From positions 26,154,287 through 26,218,286 of the forward strand of contig JAYGXS010000007.1 in assembly GCA_036362985.1 (NCBI GenBank): a stretch of 64,000 bases of DNA, given 5' to 3'. Shown here one piece after another: positions 34,401 to 46,400 of this stretch (its first letter is position 1; every line of letters starts with the position of its first letter). The notes below the pieces were generated by a model. The model did no database searches. It was not told the DNA's origin and saw only the letters and a list, made by a program, of their open reading frames with translations. Source of the stretch: Ligula intestinalis. Lineage: Eukaryota; Platyhelminthes; Cestoda; Diphyllobothriidea; Diphyllobothriidae. The translations under genes were made by a program, and so were the position numbers.

Positions 34401-37400
34401 TCCCCATCTGTGGACACGTTTAAGATGCAGTTGGATCAGCATAGAAAAAGACATTATCTGTAATGAAGCAAGCTAATTATATTACAGTCTAACTTTTTGT
34501 TAAAAAAACATACTGCTCGCTACTTTTCAGCAATATGTTTGTTTAGAATAACTGATTGCAAGTTTCGTCCTCTGGTTCCCATGGGCATACGATGGGCGCA
34601 TCTCCGACACCGTGACCACCGCAGTCATCTCCCCGTGTGACAATTAGGATATTGAACAACCGCGATGGCCTCCTCCTGACATGATCCAAACACTTTCAGC
34701 AGCAGGACATCCGATTTACACGTTCCCTTCGCCCCCTTCCCCCCCCCCAACAGGCGACAGTTTTTCTCCTTAAAATCCCACAAATGGCATTCAAAACTAA
34801 ACTTATGAATGATGCCTAAGGAGTTTTTTACTGTCTGCCCCCCTACCGCAGTTCCATTACTGGCAACGCCACATGTTCTGCGTGATAGCTATGTGCGAAG
34901 AGGGAGTTCAAAGGTATTTACCTATATTCCCCTAATAAAACTGAACTGAACGAAATGTACACGAGCAGTCCACAGCGTAATGTTATTTTATATTTGTAAT
35001 TATCCTGCATTAATGTTTGTTTGCGCTCCTCAACCTTTAAGACCACTATAGTTAACACCAGACTAATGGGCTGGGAACCACAGCAGACGCGTCTTCGACC
35101 GCGTTCCCACCCGCCCTCAGGGCGGCCAAGGTCTGCTACACCAAACCTCCCTATGGTGGATCAATCTCTCCTCCTCTCCATCTGTTTTTTTTTAATGACA
35201 GAGCAGCCCCTCTTGACTATGCTGCTCCGACTCCTCCTCCTCCTCACCGCCGGGATTGAGGCCCACCCGGCGGAATTCCGGATCCACCAAGGGCTACTTG
35301 CTTGCCTGTCAGACCAATGGGCTGGGATATAGCAATTGCCTAAAGCTCCAGATTTCAGTGAAAATTAATCATGCTCATGTTAGTAAATAGTAATCTACCA
35401 ACCAACTAATGCCTTCGTCTTGAAAAAGATTGTTTCTTTACTTCTGTAAGGCTTAGGGAGATGCAGTGTGGTCTGAGTTTGCCTATTTCATGAGATTGGA
35501 AAAGAGTAGAGAGACAGCTTCTCCAAGGCGAAAAATAAACAAAGGCAAACTAACCTCGGTGGTGCCGGGCTTTATGCACTGAGCCAACATGTCGGCCTCC
35601 TGCTCGGAGGATTGGGCAGAGCATTCACAGAACTCGCCGGAGTAGCCCCTCTCACAGACGCAGGCTCCACACACCAGGTGACCGTGCATCTGACAACGCG
35701 GTGACAGCGGGTCCCCGGGCCGGGCGGCAGCCTCGCAGGCAGCACACTGACAGGCAGATTCCACTTCCAGTACAGCCTGGAGGGGAGGGAGGGAGAAGGA
35801 AGACGACTGATATGGCAGTACAGGCTGCTACTGTTACTACTCTGATAGTATCACCTATAACCTAGACAGACCTGATAAGCACGCACAACTAGCAGGGACC
35901 TAAAACCGGGAAAAACTGTTAGCACTCTGTCAGCATAGAGTTGCAGTCCGAAAAAATATGCTGAAGACCGCTGTCTGCAGGAAAATAACGCCCGGTATTC
36001 GCTACTTAGCCGGAACCTATCAAGGGTTTGCAGCGTTTGTGGTAAGAGCGCTACAATCTCATTAGGCCGAATCCCAGGTGGTGATAAGAGACAGAAGGCA
36101 GCTGTGAGAGCTCTCTATTGTGTACAGAACTCTCAGTTGCTGTCTCAGGGGACAGTGGCCACCAGCTAAACCAGACCTACTACTGACTGCGTCCAGCCAG
36201 ACCTGAGAGAGAATGAGACAGTGGCGTCAGCTGCTGAGTTTTCTCAATCCTTTGAAAGCGCCTATGCATCTGATGTGACATCTGCATTGCCACGAAGATT
36301 CGTGTAAACTGTACATCCATCCGGTCAGTGCTCCTCTATGGATGTGAATGCTGGGCTGTGCGCGCTGAAGATGAGTGAAAACTGGAGGTCTTTGACCACC
36401 CGTGCCTGAGGACGATCCTGCGAGTTAAGTATAGCGACTTCATCTCAAATGAGACAGTCCGCATCCGCTGCGATCGTATCACCAGGATATCTCAGGCCAT
36501 TCAAGAAAGGCGATTGAGGTGGTTTGAACAAGTTCTTCGTCGTCCGCCCCACGAGCTTTGCTATGCTGCCCTCGACCCACTGCCGCAGCCCAACTGGAAA
36601 CGTCGAAGAGGAGGGCAACTGAAGACGTGGCTCGACACCGTCCGTCAAGACATGGAAGCAGTTCTCGGACCTTCTATCTTCGGTCTCCGTCACTGGAGAA
36701 GAGACTGGGTGCAGCTTTCCAGATCCGCTGCCGCCAATCGCCACACATGGAGCGGTACCGTCCGTGACATCATTGAGGTCGGCTAGATCAGGCATGATCA
36801 CAGCCGTAACAAGTACAAGTAAGTAAGTAGCCCCAGCGCAAAAGACTACTGTCACTTAGGACTCCTTTAGACGGTGTTCTGACTGAATTGGTGAAAGCGG
36901 CCTACGCCCGATTCCTGCTAAGGCATCTTAACTTTTGTCTTGTCACCGGTTCAAGCCTCAGGGGGAGGGTTGAGAGTGAGGTAGACGGCTGCGTGTCTAT
37001 TTTACTTAAATCTCATCTCTGATTCCAGTCAGTCACCGTCCCTGCTCCTGAGCACACAGTATGGACTTCATATATTGCAACTAGGACCGATGGGATATCT
37101 GAGGGCCCCTATGAATTTTAGCGCATGCGCGGCACGTGGGTTCAGTCACTGCGTTCACGCCAATTGCCTGTCGCCTTGGCTTCGTGTTGCTGGTAAAGGC
37201 GAAGGGACTGAAACGCAGACTGGCCGGTTGGCGACCATTTTTCTTTTTGTAAATCTTTCTCGTGAGGACTTCTAATCGATAAAACGTACTCATATGAGTC
37301 TCGTGCGCAAAGAAGGGCAGCGCACTAAAGAGGCCGTTTGATGAGTCATGCACAGTGGGACGGTGACGTAAGTAGAAACGAATAGCGCGCCGCGGTGCGG

Positions 37401-40400
37401 TGCGTCAGCAACCAACGCTCGCTTAACGTGCTCGTGATTGGGCGAGCGGCGACCAATCAAAAGTAAGATATAATTAACTCTCTTGAGCTGGCCTGGGGAG
37501 GGGGAAAATTAAGCAAGCGAGAGGACCTACAACAGTGAGGCGAAGCTCATTAGAGTACTGTAAACGGATTGCCATGGCAGTGAACAACGAGGAGGCTCAC
37601 TTACCTGGTCCTCCAATGCAACCATCTTCAAAAGGACCTGCTTGGTGCCCGGGAAGCAACGCGTGGGTTTGACTGTAACGCGGTATTCAATCTTGCCACC
37701 TACGGGGTGTTCCTTGCAGACGGTCTTCTTGCTAAACCGCATCTCGCCTTGACATTTGCTCAAGACTTGGACCTATAAACAGGGAAGGGGAAGGGGCAGT
37801 GGATTTTCAGTTAACCTGATCTGCAAACAAAAATGATATAAGAAGAGGAAGCAGCGGCAGCGTTCCCCGCTCTTCCTAACGTAACAATTTTCAGACAGAG
37901 GCGGGTGTTACAAACTAATCTAAAAGAAGGATATACGGTACAGATGACTTGCATGGCCCCCTTAAATAGGACATAAGCAGAGGAGCCACCTTCATTACAG
38001 GTTTTTTTTCGCCATGTGCCGGGGAAATTAGGCGTAGGAGTGATTTTAGAGTTGGGTTTACGGTCAAGTTCAAGGGCTAGTATCGGAGTTACATTTAGAG
38101 TGGTTTGGGCACATTCCCCGTCGCAAATGGGCTTTACGAGGTTTGCCACGTTGTCCTCGATCTGGCGCCACAGCCTACCTTGAGACACAGAAGAGGCGTC
38201 CAATAAGAGACTCGGCTTGACACCCTTCGTCAAGACATGAGAGCGGTTCTTGGACCTTCGATTTTGGTCTCCGTCGCTGGAGAAGAGAGTTGGTGGAGCT
38301 TTCGAGACCCGCTGCCACCAATCGTCAGACGAGGAGAGGTAGCGTCCGTGACATTATTGAGGCCGGCTGGATCAGGCATGATCACAGCCGAAACAAATGC
38401 ATAAAATTTTAGAGCTAGAGCGGAATAATAGTTACCCTTGCCGGAATTATGTGTAGAGCCCCGCATATTACTTGACCGAGACGCTCCTATACCCGTATTC
38501 GGTTTAGGGAGCCCATAAAGTCATACTTACTGGATACTTTTTTTTCAGATAGGGCATGTGAGGTGACGAATTGACGCAGGCAGGCCTAACGCACTGGTGT
38601 GTGTTATTTGTCCCACGGGCTGGTACTTTAAAAGAGGTTGACACCTATACAACAGGAAGTTGGCTACTCCAAAAAATGTCAGATAGATCTGCTGAATAAT
38701 ACAGGAAGCAGACAGCTGAGAAGTTCGGCTTTAATTGCACTTCGGAACTAAATAATGAATAGAATATTGCCAGCAAAGACGAGGGGGTCTGGAATGGCCA
38801 TTTCTGCCTTATTAGCCGTTGTTGGCCAGTCATACTCAGACCCAGGTGGTGCCCCACTTCAACCTCGAATTCGCGATGGTTAGTGCATTTGACTCTGATC
38901 AAAAATGTCTCGAGTGGGGCACCACTCGAGTCTTATTATGACTGGCTGATGACGGCTAATAAGCCAGAAATGGCCATTCCAGGTACGTCGGGAGGCGCCC
39001 CCTTGTCTACACCACCGACCAAAAAATGGATGCAAGCACACAAAGTTGTCTGCCATCTTAAAAGCCTACAGATACTACGAAACCAAGTTTGACATGGTAT
39101 CAGTTAGTTTACAGGCATCACTTCCAAGTGAAGTCAAAAAAAACATTGACTGGGAATAAAGTAAATGGGCTGAGTATTAGAAGGCAAACGAGGTGCGCTC
39201 TTTTTTGTGATGAAAGAAAGCAGAAAATTTAGTTCAGAAAACGGTATTGCGGCCGTTCTCGGAGCGATTGAGCGAAAGCTACTTCTTATACAGTGGTCGC
39301 CATAGACCATGGAATTTTCCTAAATTGGTATAATTTTGATGATTACTCCAATAGCAGTGTGAATGTATTTAAGAAAATAGCAATTATCATGAACAGCATT
39401 AGGCATATTAAGTACGTAAAAGAACTATAGGAATCACTAAGTGTTCGTAAAGGAAAGTAAAATTTTCTCGATAATCCCGTGGTTCTAGAGGCGTAAAAAA
39501 GAGCTCTAAATTAGAACAATAAAGTTAGATATTGTGTCACGTTGAAAACTTGAAGCAACCACCTTCTTTACAATTAAAGAATTTTTCGTTAGTCAAAATA
39601 TTCTTTAAACTTTGTTCTTACCGGTTAAGTATTTATTGAATGTCATCGAAAAAAGTTTGTGATCATTTCCGTTCGTTTCTCTATGTTCATTAATGAATTC
39701 ATAAATTGTGCATCTGTTCGACGTTTACACCAAAACCTTTAAAATTAGGTAAACATAAAGAGTATTTACCGAAAGAAAGAGTTTTTGGATATTAGTTCTT
39801 AGAATGATGACCATATTGTTCATTTGTAGAAATGCCTCGAAGCAGCAAACCACATTGTCGAGGGTGAGTCATGTCAGCCGTAGAACTCAGAAACTACTAT
39901 TACTAAGATTATTGAAGTGCGTTTCATAAAAGGTTACCGCTTAAAAATTGCTTTGATTAGATCTTCGGCTGACGAACTTCTGCGTACATTAAATTTTTCC
40001 AACGTAATGCCATAATGAAATTTGAGAATTTCTTTATGTTTCCTGAAGATAAACGATTCAATTTGACTGGAGATAAAAGAACTTTCTTTTCTTTTGATAA
40101 TGGATTACCTTCCGCATGAGAAGATTATTTCCACTTTCAGATATATAATGGCGAATTAAAAAAAAACTGGCTATATGCAATGCCATTTTACGAAATACTT
40201 ATAATTTTTTCGTCTGTTCCGTTTCTAAATAAAGTAAAAGGGGATCGTAAAGTATACAAAAAACTTTTTCTTGACGACTTAACTTCAATAAGCATTAATT
40301 TGTCTTTAATACGCGAGAACATGTCAGGCATTTGGTTTTTATTAAAGGACATTTGAGGTTCATTGCTGCATTCAAACGAACACTTTGTTTTAATTTCATT

Positions 40401-43400
40401 TTGTGCAAAAGAATTAACAGAATAGATAAATATAATTTCTTTAAAAAAACTGTTCAATGTTACTGCAAACAAGTTTGGTTCCTTTAACTTAGCTTTACTT
40501 CAATCTGAATAATTTTTTATAATTTTCTTCAGTTCTGGAAGGGATATCTTCTATACCTATTTCGCTTATTTTGGAGTTCATTCTTAGTGTTATCAACATT
40601 AACGTGCAGTTTGGTTCTCTGTTTCGTAATAGCATAGGAAATTCCTTCTATATGAGACTTCTTCCAATTTCCCTAAAACTAATGGTTATTTCCCTTAATA
40701 AACCTAACTAAAATGACGATTTAACTAAGTAAAAGACTTCCACAGAATTCAATAAACTGAATGAATCACAATAGTGTTTTCAAATATATGCTAAAAAGTC
40801 CAGCCAAATTTCATAATTTGCGTTGCATGGTCTTCGGCGGCTACTGTATTTCAGGAGAATATTGAGACAAACCCCTGTGTCAGCAGTTGGCGCCAAAATG
40901 ACCAGGCAATTGGGTATGGTGTAGCAACTACATTCTAGAATCCCTGTACTCTCATGCGCGCCTAAGATTTCTACTTTCTGTGATCGTTGGTTGTAGGTTT
41001 TAAAGTGAACCAACAACCTCAGGACAACTCGATCACCAGTGGCGACTTGCAAAACTGATCATCGGAACTTACATCGAGAGCGTCCGTGTCATGAGTGACT
41101 AGGAGTTCAGCGCGGTTGGCAATCTTGTCGTAGTTGCTGCGGAGCAGGTTGACAATGTTGGTGGAGCTGTCGGTGAGAATACCGACAGCGGCACTGGGCA
41201 GAAAGGCCGCCAGCTTCTCATAGAGCGGGTAGAGTTTGGCGTCGGTGGCGAAAATGACGCTGATGTCGGTCTCGGTGAGGACCTCGGCTACCTAGCAGTG
41301 GTGGTGCCGCAGAAAAAAACATAGAGAATGCAGGAGTTAGTGAGAAAACGCAAAAAAGTGACCCCCCTCCGTCAGGCGAGTCTGCACTAAAACCCCCTTC
41401 AGCAGGAGGACGGAGTCTGTCCATTAGTTCAGCTGCGGGCTATGCGTTACATTCCCGGGAAGGCGGGTTACCTGTTAGCCTAGCTGCTGGCTACCCGGCG
41501 CGTCCACAGGTGGCGGATAGTGGAACGACCTTCAGTGAAGGTTAGTTGGGAAATAAGCAAACTCTGACGACGGCACTGTGACATGGCGAGCGTGAACCGC
41601 CATTAAATAAGTTTGCTTGCCACCGCTTCCTTGTGGTTAGGCTATTGAGTCATAGTGCTAGAGGAGACAACCTCTGTTGGGGACCCGCTCGTACCCGAAA
41701 TTCCTAAGTCACCTTGATTAATTAAGTCACTTTGATTAATTAAGTCACCTTGATTCGATAACTGCAATACGATTCATGCTACGACGTCCGCGGGAACCGT
41801 TTCGCTCTGCAACCCTTGTCCAGTGGGTCGGGCGAATAGTATACGAGCTGGACTACTTAATCGAAATCGGACTCTTGATATTGGATGCTGGAATGTGCGA
41901 ACATTCCTGGCTCATGGTACCCAAAGCCTGATGGTGCGCAGCCTTTATCAGCCAAACGTAGATGTCTGCGGCCTGTCCGAAGTCTAACTCCCTAACTCCG
42001 GCGCTCAGGAAACAAAAGTTCCTGGAGCTGACTCCCACATCACCCAATACCACAGTGGCCCCCATGTCTCCTCCGGCAGCCATGCTGTGGTAATTGCCCT
42101 CTCGCAACGAGCGAGCCGTGCACTACTTGCCAGGGAACCAGTCAATGAACGTATGGCTTATGTGCGCTTGAAGGACCACTTCACAAACTTATCTATGGTC
42201 ACGGTATATGCACCAACGTCTGCTGTTGACCAGCGCAATAAAGACATATTTTACTCAGAGCTACAAACATTGGTTGAAAGGCTCCCTCGCCGAGATTTGT
42301 TGATTGTTGCCGAGGATTGGAATGGCCGATTGGAATGACAAATAACATCCCCAGACGGTGGATAATAGCACAACTTTTAGCAAAAGCCGGCTGAGAGCAG
42401 GTAAGCAGGCTCTTCAGCCGAAGCTCTTCAGCAAGCGCAAAGATGGCAAGTTGATTACGTATAAAAAGGCCACAATTCATAGCACTAGGCATTTATCTGA
42501 ATACCAACACTAAACCCTAAAAGTGGTGTGTTTCGGAAAGGTGAGTGGACAGACAACTACCAAGCCACTCCTCCAGGCAGCTGCTGTACAGGATTTTTGA
42601 ATTTCCGGACCGCTTATAATTGCTTAAATGCCACTTTTAACTCTAACACCCCCACCCCCGCGACTAGTTGCAGGCTGCAACAAGGTCGACTATGATCTCA
42701 AATGTATGCAAATACTTCGACTGACCATTTCAGCCTGAGCCGTAATTCTTAACAAGAACTAACTTGTCAGTTGACAGTTTTCCAAACGGACCCGGTTCCT
42801 TGACTCTCAGTCAGAATACGTTGAAGTGTGGTGAGCCGTGTCCGAGACGGCTGTTAGGACGGCCCAGCACGCGAATCATCACTCTGGCGGTCATGAGGGC
42901 AAGAGAATAAAGGAAGTCACAGGCCAACGGGGGCATGCAGAACGGACCAAGACGACTGAAATTCGAGGGTAGACACGCCAGGAGACAAGGGCAGCCGCCG
43001 GCCGGGTTCTGAGGTCACGCATGACAAGGGACCACGAAAGCACATGCGCACGCACAATGAATTCGTCACACGATGCCTGCTGGCATGGGCCACTCGCAGA
43101 GGGACCAATGGGGAACAAAAGCCGTTGGTCCTTAAATACGCTGCCACCGACAGGAGGCGACACACTGCTGCTTGAGACACAGGACTCTGTTGCCCTAGAC
43201 GAGAGACTGCTGCCGAGACGAGACCGACGACAGAACACACGCTGATGACGGACACAGAAGACCAAACTGTCGGACACACAGGAGACAGAGCTGATGTACA
43301 AGCAGAGACAGTGACAGTAAACTATTATCTGCCATCCTGTCTGCCTTCCTTTTCTAACACGCAACTGGGGGATATAACCCGTGTCGACGCAGGCCAACCC

Positions 43401-46400
43401 AAGGTTATAACAACGGCAATCTCCAGAGTAAATGACAATCGCATACAATGTGGCACAATAAACACAAAACAGACCGACTTTTTCAGAAGTGGAGGGAGGG
43501 GGAAGGTAAGAGAAACATAAACACACTCACTTCGCCCACACTGGGGTAGTCGGTCTCGTCAGAAGTGTGCCAGCCAAGATACTCCAGGGAGGAGTTGAAA
43601 CGGTCCTTTCGGAACTCCAGCTGACAGGTCTTGGGGGGCGGACGGATGAGGCCGGCCAGCCTACCGTCTCCGGCCAGATGGAAGCCGCCGTCGGTAGCGA
43701 AAAGGACGATTTTGCGGGCGTTCTTGCGCCAACCAATTTCCTTGCCACAGCGAGCTACCTGTAGCAGAGCGTCCAGACCACCCTCAGGGCTGTCAAGGTT
43801 GCCGGAAGGCTGTAAAGAAAGACAATACCACAGTCGAGTTAGTTTTAAAAAATGGCCATTCTTGCACACACCATTGTCATGTTAACACTACTCTGACGAG
43901 CGTTCACCCCTGCCCCCTAAAGAACGTTCACTAACAGCCTATATTACCCTAACCATTTATCATTTCCTTTCATTTGTCATACGCTGATTGTAAGATGAAT
44001 AAAGCCAAACTCTCGAGTACTCGCTAATTCTCTCTCCTCACCTGTTTTGCTTGTGCTTACTGAATCTGGCGACTCTACCTATTCTGATCACGACACCCAT
44101 GATCATTATGTTTTCAAATGGACTGGTGTACCAGTCGTTCTGAGCTGCGTTGATCCATGACTCACTGAATTCTCACCTAACGCATTAACTTGCTCACATT
44201 TGGGTTCTAGATCTATGGCTCATCCCCAGAAAATGATGAGAACCGCCAAAAAACCCTCGAAGGGAGGGGGGCAATGAGAACTTGCGCGGGTTGGTAGGGC
44301 CTTCTTGTGAGGCCGCCTGAAGATGAATTTCCCCCACCCAAATATCTTACGGAATGCATGATTAACGGTTTAATGTTTGATTAATGAACAGATAATAGGC
44401 GCGTAATGCGCAGTAAATGCACAGTAGAAAATTATGTAAAGCCCCTGTTAATTGTTCTAATTGAATGAAATCGCAGGTGAAAAGCAAGCCTACAGAGCAA
44501 AAACCATTAAAGCAACCCTATTGGTTAAAAAAAAAACATCTACACCAAAAAAACTATTAGAGCAACTCTCTGAGCATTAGGTGACCTCACAAGAAAGCCC
44601 TACCCGCGAGTTACACCGCAGGGAGGGAGGCTTGCAAGGCATATGGTCTCCTCACGCCAACCCACCACATTCGAAGGGGTGTTGGAAACTGGCCCGACAC
44701 AGGACTCCTCTCTAATAAAGTTTGGGAAGGTTGGGCTGATTCCTCATTGACTACCAAAGCGACTTTCCCCGACAAATTCCCAGCTGTTAAAGAGATGCAC
44801 GTCTGTTAATTCTAGTTGGTTTACCTTGACAGTTGGCCCATTTGGCGTGACTGTTAATCCATCAAAAAACACCCTATCAATAGTCACGCTGAGCATGTTG
44901 ATGGCTTCTCTGAGCACAATAAAGGAGACGATAGGAGGAAGGACATCGACAACAAACTGAAGGTATAGGCGTGTTTAGGCATCAAAGATAATAGATAGCA
45001 ATCAGCTTTCCGTTCCGTATTGGTGGATTTCATACGAGCGGTAAAGTTAAGCGGGTAAAGTCGATCGAAGTGTGATTAAATTCACGTCACAAGGCGCGGC
45101 GTTTGTAGCTCAGGTGGTAGAGCTTTGGCTGCGTACAGACCTTCCCTGCTATGTGGGTTTAAACCCCACCGACCACTGCGAGTTTTGTTCGCAACTGGGT
45201 CAAGTAAATTAAGCAAATCTGCCAAACCTCCTAAAGGAGGTCAGGCGATCGCGTCGATTATTTCCAGCTGTGCTTTCCCTACACAATGACCGGTAGAGGT
45301 CAGCCTCTAAGCCAAAACTACGGAAGGAGGACGTGAGACGGTAAAGGGCAGCATTGTGGTGTTAATAATAATCTGACACTCGTTCACCCCTTTCCGCTCA
45401 CCTTTGTTGATTAACATTCATCCCTAACTTATCACACTCATTGATTACCGTTCACCCCTGCCTCCTTACGAACGCTTGATTTTTGCCTATATAATCCTAA
45501 CCGCTCTTCATCCCTTTTTCAGTTCATGTACGACAATTATAAGATGAGTAAAGCCCAATTCTAGGGTATTCGACTTCTCATTCTCCTCGACTGTTCGGCT
45601 ACTGCGTACTGAATAACTCGACTATATCCCAATCACGACAATTTACTCATCTTATAACTCAGAATGGATCAACTCCTCAAACCAGAACGATTTGATGTGG
45701 ATCCGAATGCTCCGGACGCTTCCAAACAATGGAGTCACTGGTTCTGCGCATTCGAGAATTTTATGACAACTATCGAAAGCTTAAAGCCAAACAAATTGAG
45801 TGTCCTGACCAACTACGTCTCTCCGACCGTTTGGGAGTACATCAACGAATGCACCGCTTACGAAGATCAACAAATACACTCTACTCGATGCCTATCCATC
45901 TCCCGTTTGTGGAAACGGCATCACAGAACACAATTCAAACCTTCAAAAATTCCTCGACGTTGCCGCAAAATATTGACTCACTTCCAATGAAGCAAAAAGC
46001 GTCAGCGCTTCTCATCAAATTAAGCGTCTTGGTTACGAAGTGTCCAAAGGTAACATCAGACCGGATCCAGATCGTCTGAAACCCTTGCGTGAGATGGCTG
46101 CTCCAAACTATATAAAGTCATAGCAACGAGCCGTTAGATTGTTCGCAATGGATATCCCACTTTTCAGATAAGATCCATCTGTTTATCCACAACAGCCTGA
46201 AACAACAACTGGCTCTCTGTGCCCGGTCAAGTGGAATTTCTCTGACTCTTAACCAGCCCCCCCCCAACACGCGGCCCATAGTCCAAACGCTAACACCCCC
46301 CCCGTCCCCTCACTAGCACAACCCATCGCTGCGGGTGTCACGTCACCATAACCCTTCCACCTAATCCCCCCTTCCCTCCCCGTCCGTTGTAACCTCTGCC

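Noticed and set aside
33560..34965. LINE belonging to the RTE group
   Set aside because: The RQLRGDLVQAFRML and AIQAWKPW blocks and the CTGA-type tandem tail match the CR1-type copy at 61765, not the RTE 3' end at 36270.
37811..38466. Two long minus-strand open frames
   Set aside because: They are antisense to an RTE 3' fragment and contain no domain; the plus strand reading explains the conserved part.
42891..43526. 211-codon minus-strand open frame
   Set aside because: It lies entirely antisense to the solo LTR 42852-43412 and has Ser/Val-rich composition without a domain.
45100..45190. Functional tRNA gene
   Set aside because: A and B boxes are good, but the acceptor and anticodon arms do not pair and a SINE body and tail are attached.
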